From positions 3,097,631-3,161,630 of the forward strand of contig NC_134033.1 in the NCBI RefSeq assembly GCF_964204645.1: a stretch of DNA of 64,000 bases. The letters are read 5' to 3'. Under the pieces are notes generated by a model. It was not told the origin of the DNA, ran no database searches, and saw only the letters and a list, made by a program, of their open reading frames with translations. The stretch is from Tubulanus polymorphus. Its lineage: Eukaryota > Nemertea > Palaeonemertea > Tubulaniformes > Tubulanidae. A program made the position numbers and the translations under genes. Positions 1 through 11,729 of the stretch are shown piece by piece (the first letter of the stretch is position 1; each line of letters starts with the position of its first letter).

Positions 1-2283
1 TTACTACGAAGAGTGGTTCTGAAAAATGCAACAGATGTCGCCTTCGGTTAATTTACACTTGTCGTAGAGTTTTCTCAGGAGACCGAGGAGGTTAGCTCGG
101 TGGGCACAGGACGGCGCTCGGCCCACCGGCCAATTCATGACAGAAATAGACTTTTTTACTAAAATGGTTTTTGCAATTTCCGACCAACAGATGATCCCCT
201 CGTTAACCAGACTGGACACCTTGCCACTACAGTCAACTTCGCTTAAGTCATTATCAGATAAGTCATCACACTACATCAGTATTTGTATTTACAATTCTCT
301 GGAGTAATTTGTAATACGTTCTTTCGGTAAGTCATCATCTTAACGATTCTCCCAACTAAAGAAGACTTAAGCGATGTTGACTATGCTTTCTCCGAGCCGA
401 ATGAATGAAGACATAGCTATTTTGTGATGGCCCTTTCTGGTCTCCAGCGACGAATCGGCTTCTACAAGTAAATAAAGCTAGTTAGAGTATTCTTAGAAAA
501 AATGATGGCAGATTTTGAATAAAATTACCGTGGTAAACCATTATGGAAACCACTTGGCTTGGTCCAAAGTTGTTACAGCCTGTGAGCTCTGTGACTGCAC
601 CCTCACTTATTGATGTTAACTCGGCATTCTTCATTTCATTGTTATCTTAAAGTGAAAAATAAATCATATCATGTTATTGTGTTCTGTTTTAAGTTCGTAA
701 TTTTGGTTGAATCTGCGACAAGTGTAAATTACTTATTCTCTTATTGTTCTTGCTCAGTCACACGTATAAAAACAGTAAAATACATTGAAGTGAAGCTGAA
801 ATTGACCTGATGCAATTGATACGAAGTTTTTTCGAGTTGTTCCTTGAGTGAACACGAAATAGTCGGAGTCTCCCTCCACCGGCGCGAACACGTCTCCCTC
901 CATCGCCTACCACTATCTAGGCCGTCTCGTGATGCAGTTCCACATATTTGGGGACGGCGTTCTGCTTAGGGTTAGGTTTAGAGATTAAGACACTGTTAAA
1001 ACGAATTTGAGTTAGAAATACACGTTGAAAAGGTATCACTGACGTGTCTAAAGCCTAATTAACCACAACCACCTTTTCATAAATATGCCCTGCATATTTT
1101 TAAAATGTTGATGCTATTTGTTTTGTAGGGTGTCGTAGTATAAGTGAATAACGCTGTGAGGAGGTGGAATACCTGAAGATATGCGAGGTGTAAATACTGA
1201 AATTCATTGCGTGTGTTCAATGAAAATAAAGTGTTTGAAATAAAGAATTCGATTTCTGCAATTTAGGTCGGGTTTAAGAACTTTTCATAGAAATACCGAA
1301 ATAACGGGTTTCGTCAACACACCAAACACTCGAAGTTCAAGAGAATTCGAAATGGTTATAGATAAATGCATTATTTCGAAAGTGTCTTTCTTGGTTTTGA
1401 CTATTTCAAATCGCTAAACACTTCACTTACCTAGAGGAACGCGACATTGTCAAATGTATATCGTTATCGGAACCTTGAACCAGCAGCGGAGAGAAGTCCT
1501 TATACAGCACCAGCGGATGAGCAAAGCGTCGTTACAGCATCCAAACTCTACTGGGTGGTTCAACAGATGTCATTTTTTGGATATATTCATAACCGAAGAT
1601 AATAAACTGATTATAAAACTTTTTATTCAACTAAGCCAGGTATACACTCAAAGATCAGCTTCACTATTTCGATGTATTGTATTTCGTTTATTGGTTTTAT
1701 ACGTTTGACTGAGCAAGAATTATTAAAATAAAGGAGACTCGTAATTTACACTTGTTGCAGATTTAAATAAAATGACCAATTTTAAACCTTGATTCCTACA
1801 TGACTTTTATTCAAAATTGTACAAAGTTTATTCGAATGTAAAAACGGTTTCTGGGACAAAATCATTTCCGATGAGGCTCTGCTCGCTAAAGTTGATGACA
1901 TCTCCATTCATCAGCCAGATACCAGTTATAGGCACATTATTTCAACTTTTAAATCAATCTCTACAGTAATTAATTCAGTTAATAGGGAAATTAGTGGCAC
2001 GAGCTTGAGGATCTGTGAGCGAAGTTGACCGCTGACAGGACGCAAAGCGCAATAACCATCTCAGTGAAAGTCAGTTTCTAACCTCCATCAGTCTGTGGGC
2101 CGGAGCGCCGTCCTGTGCCCACCGAGCTAATCTCGTGAGTCTCCTGAGAAAACTCTACGACAAGTGTAAATTAGCGAAGGCGACATCTGTTGCGTTGTTT
2201 AGAACCACAATCTCCGGAACCGGTGACTTACACATTTATAACATTAATACAATAAGAAGCCATTCCGTGAAATAGTCAAACCC
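1..2283. mobile_element. Inverted-repeat element, copy A (left 82 bp outside the window)
   Basis: Same element as at 24105-26469. The window starts inside its left inverted repeat. The right inverted repeat ends at 2283 with the complement of GGGTTTGACTATTTC. The inner inverted pair is near 700-800 and 1690-1770. No coding potential is apparent: short frames such as 1454-1708 recur in copy B but resemble no known family. Confidence 0.6.
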
Positions 2284-3343
2284 ACACTTCATTCAAATAT
2301 ATATATATATATTGGCAACCTTTCACAAACCTTTACTCCTCGGTGCCCGTTATAGTCTAGCCAACCTTCCTATACTGCCGAATTGCCCGTATCAACTCTG
2401 GACCAGGTTAAATGTGTTTAGAATTGGTTTTATATTTTGCACTTAAAGCCAATTTAAAAGTTTGAACGGACACTTCAGTTTCAGTAAATCCCTGCAAAAG
2501 TTTTGTGTTATTGAGCGTCAAGTGACAAAGCCACAATTTTAGTTATTTCTCAATAATTTTCATATTTGTCTCGCGTCTAAATACAGAATCTAGAATGGTT
2601 TTAGTCTCAGACGATTAAAGCGGGTTACAACATATACGATGTGGATTATATGACCCAATATGCAATGAAACAAAAATGTTTTCGATTGTTTATATCTGAT
2701 AAATCGTTAGATTACTCGTTACTCGAATCTCTTCAAGTCGAATGAGCATTGAAACTCCGAAAACAAATATTGGAATACTTACATTCGATGCTGGCAATCT
2801 GATTTCCGTTAATTGGAATTCAAACACAGATCACTGAGATCACAATCGATTCGAGTTACGATTGAGTCTACTGTTTTTCAGTTTGCTATAACTAGGGTCC
2901 ATCATCTGTTCGACTAAGCTTAAACCTAACCTAACCTTAATTTCCTAAACAGAAATAATTCAAAATTTCTACTCTGCCGTTGGGTTCGAATCCCGAAACG
3001 AATGGTTCGCCGCGTTGATACGGGGATAAACATACTGGACCCGGTGGCACAGTTGTGAGTTAAAGCTAAATCCGAGATAAATACAAATTAAACGAATTAA
3101 TGAGTAATTCGGTGGATTTTACCGGATTTGCCAGACGCAATAGAAAAGAAATTCTGCAGTTTGCTGATGTAATTAAGCCACTTTTCGTCAACCAAATGTA
3201 TCTCGACAAAATACAGCATCAGATGACGTATGAAATCAGTTGCATGAATCAAATTTGAAATCGATGGTTACATGTACATGGTATATGTACATGTAACATG
3301 GTTACACGTAGTTACATGTTAGAATGTTTTCCTATCACAATCG
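2284..3343. other. Noncoding, no gene seen (copy A; copy B equivalent 26470-27518)
   Basis: AT-rich DNA with a short (AT)n run near 2300 and no credible open frame or splice-bounded exon. A box-B-like string GGGTTCGAATCCC near 2981 (27177 in copy B) may be a decayed tRNA-derived repeat. Just before the SINE there is a short run of GTACATGTAACATG-type repeats. Confidence 0.5.
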
Positions 3344-3630
3344 GGCGGACCGGATGGCTTAGTCGGTCGGCGACTAGCGTGTCACCGCTGTGGCCCGGGT
3401 TCGAGTCTCGGAGGAGGCGGGTCAGGATGTGGCAAATGATCTCCGGTAAGCGGGCGAGTCGAGAGTACTGTCCTCCCTGGAATGAGGTTGCTAATGCGTG
3501 AGTCCTACAAAATAACTGGTGTGGGGTAAATTATGTTTAATTCAGTCGTTTCTGGCTGAATTATTTATTTATCCCACAATACCGGTCCAGGTTGCGGAGT
3601 AATTCCCCCAGGGACCTTCGACTTTTTTAC
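3344..3630 (+). mobile_element. tRNA-derived SINE, copy A
   Basis: A perfect match to the internal Pol III box A (TGGCTTAGTCGG) is followed about 45 bp later by a box-B match (GGTTCGAGTCTC). After it comes a body with a short inverted stretch around TTCAGTCGTTTCTGGCTGAA and an AT-rich tail. The tRNA-like head lacks a proper acceptor stem, so it is not a functional tRNA gene. This head-plus-body design is typical of SINEs. Confidence 0.65.
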
Positions 3631-4569
3631 AATATTAGTTTGTTATTTTAAGTTTAGTGGTGAGGGTTTGGGAAATTTTTTTATATTTATTCAATTCCTC
3701 GAACTGAAGAAATCCAAGCGACTATTCGGTGCAAGCAGCGCGCGGTGATCAATCACAGTTCTTTCTCAACTGATGATAAAACTTTGATAATTTTTTTAAC
3801 TTCACCAGATTTCGGTTAAAGAAGATGTGCACTCGGCGATGTCTGGTGAACTTGTGTATAAATTCGGATTCAAAACGACTCTATCCAATAGAGAATTACT
3901 CACTGGAGACCTGCCATACGCTCTACTACACAATAGTGCCGCGTCACTGCACAAACCCTTAAGCATACTTCGATATCCTAAAGCAAAACTCGAAAATAGT
4001 AAAATTGAGCCGGTATTATAGTTCAAAAGCAGACGTAAATAGAAGGGAAATCTACACTAAAGTTTGTTGGATAGTTTAGATAAAATTTCAGCTTACAATT
4101 TTAGGCAAAAATCGTAGCATTCGATATTTCTATCTTAAACAATATGTGCCTCTATGAATAGTCGAATTAAACTCGATGACCTGTAGGCCCCATTGAAAAT
4201 GTTTGGCACGAATTGAATAGTTCTTTCGGATTAGCGTCACGGACTCGGGTCTGTCACAGGAATGCGCGATCGAGCTTTCTGATTGATCCATTCCGGTCGC
4301 ATCGATGATGCACCGTCGTTGATTGGTTGACGTAGGTATTAGAAGCGCGGTTCGAGCCGCCCGGTGCCAGTCCGAGAACCGATGTCCAGTGATGAAGAGC
4401 TCTGCAACAAGGCGTGAAGAACGTGTGGCTTCAAGCAAACAACCTACTAATAAGCGGCTGATGATGTTAGGAGAGACTGGAACGTGAAGGAATTTGTGAC
4501 GCCTAGCGATTGAGAACGCAAGATGAGACTGGCGGCTGTTGATGCTGATGATTGCGGAGGAGATCCCGA

Positions 4570-4571
<2 letters not shown>
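3631..4571. other. Noncoding, no gene seen (copy A; copy B equivalent 27806-28758)
   Basis: Contains a 64-codon frame at 3827-4021 that recurs in copy B (28001-28195) with only a few changes, but it overlaps an equally open antisense frame and resembles nothing known. The antisense frame at 4130-4621 begins with a serine run encoded by the CTG repeat and is not credible as a gene. Confidence 0.4.

Positions 4572-4604
<33 letters not shown>
4572..4604 (+). repeat. (CTG)11 microsatellite
   Basis: Eleven uninterrupted CTG triplets. The equivalent run in copy B (28759-28773) has five, so the tract has changed length since the duplication. Confidence 0.9.
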
Positions 4605-4607
<3 letters not shown>

Positions 4608-5001
4608 ATGTCTGATTTCAAACTACAAACAGATGACGGCTAATTTGCTGATGAAGACGAGTTGCTGTTGTCGCTGATTTCCGATGTTCAATTTCACACA
4701 CATTTATACATTATGAATATTGTGTCTTTTTAGGGTTAAACCGAAACCAGTTCGCTACTACTGACAACTACATGTACACAACTCGTTTGTCGCAACGTCC
4801 TAACTAGTCTGCTGCTGCTGCTGCATTGGGAACCGCATCAATCCACATTTGCTGTTTCGGTATCTTTACATTAAGGTAAGGTAATTATATTAAACTACAC
4901 CCATCCTTACATTTTGCATATTCAATCTTCTTCAATAGCTTGACGATTATCCGATTTGATTTTCAGCCGCCTATATTTGAGTTACAGCAACATCTTCAAA
5001 T

Positions 5002-5409
5002 CTCGATACGCAGACTCAACTCCGACTAAAGCACCATCTCCAAACCTCGAGATGCAGACTCCACTCCATCTCCAAACCTCGAGACGCAGACTCTACTCCG
5101 ACTAAAGCACCATCTCCAAACCTCGAGACGCAGACTCTACTCCGACTAAAGCACCATCTCCAAACCTCGAGACGCAGACTCTACTCCGACTAAAGCACCA
5201 TCTCCAAACCTCGAGACATAGACTCTACTCCGACTAAAGCACCATCTCCAAACCTCGAGACGCAGACTCTACTCCGACTAAAGCACCATCTCCAAACCTC
5301 GAGACGCAGACTCTACTCCGACTAAAGCACCATCTCCAAACCTCGAGACGCAGACTCTACTCCGACTAAAGCACCATCTCCAAACCTCGAGACGCAGACT
5401 CTACTCCGT
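5002..5409 (+). repeat. 44-bp minisatellite, copy A
   Basis: About nine head-to-tail units of a 44-bp sequence with the core CTCGAGACGCAGACTCTACT followed by CCGACTAAAGCACCATCTCC. One unit is short and two carry ATACGC or ATAG variants. Confidence 0.9.
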
Positions 5410-5689
5410 CATTATTTCGTTTTGCCGCATGTTATAAAGTAACGTAAATAAATAAACGTCCATATACATAAAATGCTCGTGTTACTAAAAATCTCTGTCT
5501 CGGGCTCCGGAAAGGACTCTTCCCCTCACAACTTCATACTCGACACTGCCCCGGAAAGGACTCTTCCGCTTACACAATCAAGGAAAGGACAAAGTCAAAT
5601 AGGAAAGGACAAACGCAAAGTACAAATCAAAGAATTTATTCCAAATTCAAAGTAGGAATTTCTTACAGCTTGTTTGCAAAAGTAAAATT

Positions 5690-5835
5690 CAAATTTTATT
5701 GAAACATCAATATTTAAATCAACTAAAATGGGATTTGAACCACCAACCATTCGACTAGCAGTCCACACCCTACCCACTACGCTATAGGGACGTACTGGCA
5801 GCACACAGAGGAACTCATATTTATCCATTGCTTAA
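5690..5835 (-). mobile_element. tRNA-derived SINE-like repeat, copy A
   Basis: On the minus strand, TAGCGTAGTGGGTAGGG matches a Pol III box A and GGTTCAAATCC matches box B, in tRNA-like spacing. The flanking sequence does not fold into an acceptor stem. The repeat recurs at 29745-29895. Confidence 0.5.
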
Positions 5836-5936
5836 GCAAATTTTATCAAAAAAATAATGCCATCTACCGGGCGAGACAGGAACTAGTTCCCATTTCAACC
5901 CGGTAGATGGTAATAGAGAATGAGACAAGAGTGGGC

Positions 5937-6075
5937 AGAGACAGAGTAAGAGAGAGGAGGAGAGATGAGAGAGAGTGAGGAGAGATGAGAGTGAAACAGA
6001 ATGAGGAGAGAGTGAGAATGAGACAGAGTGAGGAGAGAGTGAGAATGAGAGAGGATAGAAAGAGATAGAGAGGAT
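5937..6075 (+). repeat. GA-rich minisatellite, short allele (copy A)
   Basis: Units built from GAGAGTGAGAATGAGACAGA and GTGAGGAGAGATGAGAGTGA, about 50 bp each. Only two to three units are present. Confidence 0.9.
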
Positions 6076-6424
6076 AGGATTGCATATCACCTGAACTTAT
6101 GTTCCTCTTGTTTTCTATCTAGAATGCCGTTTACAGTTTCTAGTTCAAACAGATATTTATCCCATCAGCAGTAATGTTAGTCCTCGTGGACATAAAGTTC
6201 ACTATAACTGAAGTCAAGTTCTCCCAATATGAGTTCGTTTGTTTGTTTATCCTGTCGCTGAGTTTGAACACTGCCCACACCATCTGATGTAGTCCTGATC
6301 ATAGTTCCACCATATTGATGACAAACATCCTAAAAATATACATGAAACTTAATAGATTTAAGGCCATCAATCAAACATACAGAGTTAGAGTTAAGTCTAG
6401 TTACCGGTGTATCAGAGAAATGGC

Positions 6425-7110
6425 AATCTAAGGTACCCCCAAAATGAGGGTCAGGGGTCAAATATTTTTTGTCTCCGATTTCGATGAAATTCAGTATATA
6501 CATGTATTCTGGGGTGCTGATTACAAATCTGAAAGAATTTTTCGGATCCGAGGCCCCAAAAATGAGAAATTCTAATTTTTGGGGGACCCCTAAATTGTCA
6601 AAAGGCCTTGGACCCCAGAATTTTCGAGATATTCAAAATCTGATTGCAGATTTGGAATCAGCGCCCCTGAAAATAATAAGGACTAAAATTTTAAGCAAAT
6701 CGAAGAGATTCGATTTTTTGGCCAAAAACGGCAAAAATCTAAGGTGTCCAGGAGTTTTTTTTCGGCGAAAAATTTTTTTTCTCTGATTCCTTGTAAACTT
6801 GGTAGGAAGATGTATTCTGTGGTGTAGATTCCGGATATGCAATCAGATTTTGAATCGGAATTCATCTTCATTGGCAAATAAGGGTTTTAATGCCCAAAAT
6901 ATGCACCCCAAAAATGGGGTACCAAATCAAAATATTTTTTTGGCCTAATTTTTATAGAATTTGGTACAGAAATGTTTTTTGGGGTGCTGATCACGAATAT
7001 GGAGTTAGTTTTTGGATCTGAGGCCTCTAAAATGAGATATTCAGGATTTTGTATTTTGACCCTTATTTTCGTCACAAATTTTGATGAAATTTGGTCCAAA
7101 AATACAATTT
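6425..7110 (+). repeat. Dispersed degenerate repeat, two units (copy A)
   Basis: Two related stretches (about 6425-6850 and 6885-7110), each with GGGGTGCTGATNACNAATNTG, GGATCNGAGGCC and AAAATGAGAAATTC-like blocks. A third unit lies at 10740-11170. Short open frames across them share a peptide pattern but behave as repeat by-products. Confidence 0.7.
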
Positions 7111-7429
7111 TATCTATTAAGCCAAGTATTCAATTAATTTTTAAGGCAGAAATTGATACTCTCACTAAAACCCTGAATTATAATTCCTGCCACACAATTA
7201 CAGGCTGCTATAAATAACTCCATTGACAATTCTTATGATACTCAGTAAACACTATGTTTACAGATAAACTGCTCTCTTATAATTGTTTTTGAAACATAAA
7301 AGAAATTCTACTCACACAAGTCTCTCCTCCCTTGTCTAGCAGTAATAATAGTCCACTGAGTTCCACAATTCCACATACAGAGTTCCACACCTTCAGGAGT
7401 CAACCACTGATTATTTTTTACGAGTATCA

Positions 7430-7595
7430 ATCCACTTTTAGTCCAGTTAGTCCACATGTAGTTCGGTAAGTTCACATGTAGTCCAGTTAGTTCACTAGTA
7501 GTCCGGTTAGTGCACATGTAGTTCCCATGTAGTCCGGTAAGTTCACATATAGTCCGGTTAGTTCACTAGTAGTCCGGTAAGTTCACTAGTCCGGA
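7430..7595 (+). repeat. Short tandem repeat, about 20-bp unit (copy A)
   Basis: Irregular repeats of AGTCCGGTTAGTTCACTAGT / AGTTCACATGTAGTCCGGTA. The same array is at 32090-32255. Confidence 0.75.
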
Positions 7596-7854
7596 AGAAG
7601 TTGACTGAAGAAGTAAAACTGATGAATTTCAGTCGAAGTCCACATCCAGTATTTGTGATGAAGTTTACCAACGATAGTCGAGAGAGGAAAACCTGAAATA
7701 TGAAATTGAAACAGTCTCTAGAGAAACACATTAACAAACTCAAACTCAAACTCTCAGACATACTAGTAAAGGCTTATGCAAAAGTTTTCACAACTTTACT
7801 GGATTAACAGATTGTTTTTACGTAACTGATATACTCGGCCACTGTGGGAGTAAG

Positions 7855-8169
7855 ATGGTGAAACTGGTTGAGTCAGCTGGTGATGGTAACCAGCTGAACA
7901 TGTGGAAAAGAGGAGGAATTAACAGGAATTGTAACAACAGCTCATCAAGATTTGTGAAACTATCACCTGCACCATGTCGCGCATGCGGCGCCGCCTGGCT
8001 AGTGAAAGTGGTTATTGACACTGAGTGCCGAGGTCCCTGTGTCTGTGAGGTCCCCCTGTGTGTCCCTGAGGACATGAAATCTTGTGAATTCTTATTCTTA
8101 CGTATGTCTTACTTTAAACGGCCAAGTGAAAGTGACCACGGCCACAGCAAGGTTACCGTTAAACACTGA
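7855..8169 (+). CDS. Unrecognised 104-codon open frame (copy A)
   Basis: An ATG-initiated frame of 104 codons, cysteine-bearing in its middle (PCRACGAAW, then CRGPCVCEVPLCVP). It recurs in copy B at 32515-32829 with two amino-acid changes and no stop. The surrounding noncoding DNA is equally conserved, so preservation is no proof of coding. No domain is recognised. It may be a terminal exon, or part of a dispersed repeat. Confidence 0.2.
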   Translation: MVKLVESAGDGNQLNMWKRGGINRNCNNSSSRFVKLSPAPCRACGAAWLVKVVIDTECRGPCVCEVPLCVPEDMKSCEFLFLRMSYFKRPSESDHGHSKVTVKH

Positions 8170-8387
8170 CTCCAGGTCCCTGTTGTGGTGGACGTGTCTG
8201 TAAAGTCCGTGTGTCTGTGAGGGCACGAAATCTCATGAATTCTTATCTTTTAAACCAATATCAAAGCTCGTACGTTGGGAATCATTGTGGCTTTAAAGTC
8301 TTTATCAATTGAGAGACTTAGTTTCATTGTAAATAAAGAATTAGAGATTGAATTGAGCGTGCTCCACAGTGCGCGATTTCCATGTCG

Positions 8388-9004
8388 ACCGTCTAGTGCT
8401 GCCCCTACATATAACGATAGCGGGGAAAACGTGAACTAACTTAATACTCGCTTGCCAGAGTCTTCGGACGGCCGTAGTGGACGAACTAATTACCGATTTG
8501 CGGGCCGAATTCCGAGGGAATTCTCAAAATCTTTCAACTGCTCTGAAACGTTTGAACCAAACAATTATTCTATAAGAGAATTAACCTTAAAAGAGTAAAT
8601 TTGAATCGGGATATTTTTAGTATCGTCTGGCAGAGAGCGACAGGTGTTTGAATGTTCCCTGATTATTTGCGCGCAATTAAAATATATCGAAGAAAAAATA
8701 TGGAAATTTTGTCAATTCAGATGATAAATTATCATTGAAAAATATAAATGAATAACTTATTCTGAATATAAATACTAATTAATTGATAAGAAAGTGAATT
8801 TTAGCTATCAAAATTGAATATCGTTACCTAAAAAATAAGAAAATTTCATTAAAAAATTAAAGAGTATTCATAGTATCATATTTAATAGAATTAGGTGCCA
8901 CACTGGTCCGTATTGTACGTAATTGGGAAATTCATATTCCGGCGGCGCTATTTTAGTTCACAGAAATTCCGCTGTCGTTATTCATAGGGGCAGCACTGTA
9001 CGGT
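8388..9004. mobile_element. MITE-like element, 617 bp (copy A)
   Basis: The ends form imperfect terminal inverted repeats: ACCGTCTAGTGCTGCCCCTA at the left, and the complement of ACCGTACAGTGCTGCCCCTA at the right. Similarity continues inward for about 25 bp (ATAACGAYAGCGG, GTGAACTAA). The interior is AT-rich and noncoding. Size, ends and lack of coding fit a miniature inverted-repeat transposable element. No clear target-site duplication is visible. Confidence 0.65.
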
Positions 9005-10155
9005 TGATATCTTACCCAGCCTTGCAATCTTACTGTGGCATGCAAGTAATACAGATATTATTTTAGCCGAATTTCGTTCATTATTCACCACGATTCCGTT
9101 TTCTATGAATAATTCAATTAATTTTTAAGCTTTTGGAAAGGGGATCTTCTTTTTAAAACGATTTTCAAGCCATTTTTGATAGAACTCTTCTGTCAACGGA
9201 ATCTAATTGCATAAAGCGGTAAAGAGGTATACTCACATGCCACAGACAGAATCTAAAGCAAATTAAATTTTATGCTCCAAAAAAGTGCATTCATCCAACG
9301 CTACCATCAAAGTTGCAGCACGTGAACCATTAAACCTCCTATTAAGGTCGACCCTTCTTGGTCAGGGTTAAAATAAAACTCTCCCAACCACAAATTGGCG
9401 CAAACAACTGGAAAAACTTCAGTTGAACATCGTTAATACGACAAATCTGTGTAAAGACGAAACCAGTTTGATTCAACAATTGTATCCCACAAGATTCATA
9501 TCAACGAGATTCCACTAAAACTAGAACAGAAAATCAGTTACAACCACCACAAAATTAGTGAATAACCAATTCATTGTGAAATTTATTTATTTCAGTGAAA
9601 AATGTGCATCAGATTTAAATATCAAATAAAAGTCTTGCATAAAGCGAACATGTGATCAACTCCGCAATGAACTGACTGAACTTACCCAGGAATCGAAACC
9701 TGAAATCATATTTACAATATCAGATATCGGATTTATGATGCATCAGTATCACACATGTTGTTTCTGATGCGCTATGTTATTACAGTACAGTAGAGTCTGT
9801 TCCTAACTTGAATCAATGTGATACCAGAGATATCCCATTGACTGATGATTCAAGTTCTGTGGTCGAGAATTAAAACCTAGCAATCTAACTCGGAAATGTC
9901 TAAAAACTCCTGGACTTTTGTCGAATTCAGACGGAAATGAAATCATTTTCTCACTTTCTAATGGAATTTTCTGATCCTCCACTCAGATTTTTGCTTAGCA
10001 AGTATAAATTTTGCAAGTCTCCGTTTCAGTAAGACAAGGTTTACTGTTTTTGAGTTAAAAGCCGACAACTCTGCACCGTCTAGTAGAAATAAACCAAAAA
10101 TTTTGAGTGAGTGGTGCTTTAGGAGTGTTTTAAATCTTGAGAAATTGAGACTTAC
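9005..10155. other. Noncoding between MITE and RCC1 exon (copy A; copy B equivalent 33665-34807)
   Basis: Possible intron sequence of the antisense RCC1-repeat gene. Minus-strand splice-like strings (an acceptor and donor around 9690; a GTGAGTAT donor after a SVCG-coding stretch near 9245) hint at further short exons, but none can be phased confidently. Confidence 0.3.
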
Positions 10156-10241
10156 CTTAAACGGAAAGAATTGATCGTCCATGTTTCCTACACCTAAGGA
10201 GCCATGTTAATTTCTACCCCACACGTACAGATCATTGTTAT
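10156..10241 (-). pseudogene. RCC1-repeat exon with in-frame stop (copy A)
   Basis: An 86-bp minus-strand exon flanked by an acceptor (TTATATTGTAG) and a donor (GTAAGTCTC). It encodes an RCC1-type blade, DLYVWGRN then HGSLGVGNMDDQFFPFK, matching the pattern WGxNxxGxLGxG. In this copy the codon after GRN is TAA, whereas copy B has AAA (Lys). Proteins with RCC1 repeats form beta propellers used as exchange factors or scaffolds. The other exons of this gene were not found with confidence. Either copy A is dead or the exon is part of a relic in both copies. Confidence 0.5.
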
Positions 10242-10449
10242 CTACAATATAATAACATTGTAAACAATGTAACATCATTCTAGATGCTAGGGTAGGGATT
10301 GATAGAGAGAGGGAGCAGGGCCAGGGAGTTTCACACAGTAACTAGGCTTAAGAATAGAAATCCGATTTTCTTTGTACTAGCATGTCTCCAGCCTCGATTG
10401 CCTACGTACCTATTGATAACTATTAAAATGAGACATCAATTTCTAACAT

Positions 10450-10560
10450 TTCTTCCAAGTCACAACTCTACTTGGTTCATTTTGGTTTATCTGGGTTCGT
10501 CCTGGTTCATCCTGGTTTATTGGGGTTCGTCCTGGTTCATCTTGGTCCATCTGCTCCACT
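10450..10560 (+). repeat. Short tandem repeat GGTTCATCYTGGTTTATYTGG (copy A; copy B 35125-35210)
   Basis: Irregular repetition of a GGTTCRTCCTGGTTCATC-like unit of about 20 bp. The open frames that cross it are repeat by-products. Confidence 0.6.
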
Positions 10561-10739
10561 GCATCAATGTCTGTATAATGTTCAAATCAATTCTCTACTG
10601 ATTGTAGGTAAAGGGGGAATCGTCACCACCATAACATCCGTCAATAGTTCCACCATATTGATGACAAACATCCTAAAAATATACATGAAACTTAATAAAT
10701 TTGAGTTATGTTAGAGTTAAGTCTAGTTACTGGTGTATC

Positions 10740-11170
10740 ATAGAAATGGCAATCTAAGGTACCCCCCAAAATGAGGGTTAGGGGTCAAATATTTTTTGTC
10801 TCCAATTTCGGAGAAATTTAGTATAGACATGTATTCTGGGGTGCTGATCACAAATCTGAAAGAATTCTTAGGATCCGAGGCCTCAAAAATGAGAAATTCG
10901 AATTCTTAGGGGTACCCCTTAAATTTAAAAAAGGCCCTGGACCCCAGAGTTTTTGAGATATTTGGAATCTGATTGCAGATTTGGAATCAGCACCCGCGAA
11001 AATATTTAGGACTAAAATTTTAAGCAAATCGAACAGATTCGATTTTTTGGCTAAAAACGGCAAAAATCTAAGGTGTAAGTCCAGGAGTTTTTTTTTCGGC
11101 GAAAAATTTTTTTTCTCTGATTCCTTCTAAACTTGGTAGGAAGATGTATTCCGAGGTGTAGATTCCGGAT
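10740..11170 (+). repeat. Dispersed degenerate repeat, third unit (copy A)
   Basis: Same family as 6425-7110, recognisable from the TCTGGGGTGCTGATCACAAA and GGATCCGAGGCCTC blocks. It lies just upstream of the receptor promoter region. Confidence 0.7.
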
Positions 11171-11729
11171 CTACCGCTGTCATCCCCGTCTTACTTGGTT
11201 GCTGTTGTTTCTTCAAAACAATCTGTACCAAACAAGACCTTACTCACCACAATCAGATATCCACGCACTTCACTTAGCTTCAACTCAGTTATTATATTGA
11301 CTGTAGAGTGTGAATTACCAAAACAGATATTGACGAAGTGTTTTACAGAGACGCAGAATATTTCGAGGTATAGATAGAAAATGTCATAGAATATTATCAC
11401 AAACTGAACGCAGTTCGGGAGCGACAGTAAATGATTTAAAAGAAATAATTGCACATGATTATAAACACGATATATTGAAGCACGTCTAAATTTAGAAACC
11501 GCGGTAATTACAGCGAAACCGAGAACAGATGAAAGTTTCACAAATACGAGACTGGCGCCAAATACGAGACTGGCGGATTTTTTTACAAAATAATTGGACT
11601 CGATCAATTCGTCAACTTCTGACATTCTGACAACTCGTCATTACTTTGCAGCGACTCTTATGAGAAATGTCGCGCAAACTTGGAAATAGTTAGAAATGTG
11701 TTAGTTTTGAAGCGTGAATTGTGTTCAAT
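11171..11729. other. Upstream region of receptor A (copy B equivalent 35821-36371)
   Basis: Presumed promoter and 5' untranslated region of the receptor. A minus-strand frame begins with ATG at 11625 and runs 144 codons in copy A, but stops after about 27 codons in copy B because copy A has a local duplication of TACGAGACTGGCG. It is therefore not a conserved gene. A minus-strand segment near 11230-11300 is bounded by splice-like signals but does not phase with the RCC1 exon. Confidence 0.35.

Noticed and set aside
3344-3420. Functional tRNA gene
   Set aside because: Box A and box B match but there is no acceptor-stem pairing, and the sequence continues into a SINE body.
4130-4621. 163-codon minus-strand frame starting with a serine run
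   Set aside because: The start is the CTG repeat; in copy B the frame is interrupted and shifted by a short insertion near 28570, and no domain is recognisable.
5002-5409. CRISPR array
   Set aside because: The repeats are directly adjacent 44-bp units without unique spacers in a eukaryotic context; this is a minisatellite. The same holds for 22165-22370, 53842-54136, 56496-57265 and 60120-60685.
11191-11625. 144-codon minus-strand frame upstream of receptor A as a divergent gene
   Set aside because: The equivalent frame in copy B stops after about 27 codons, and the predicted segment does not phase with the RCC1 exon.
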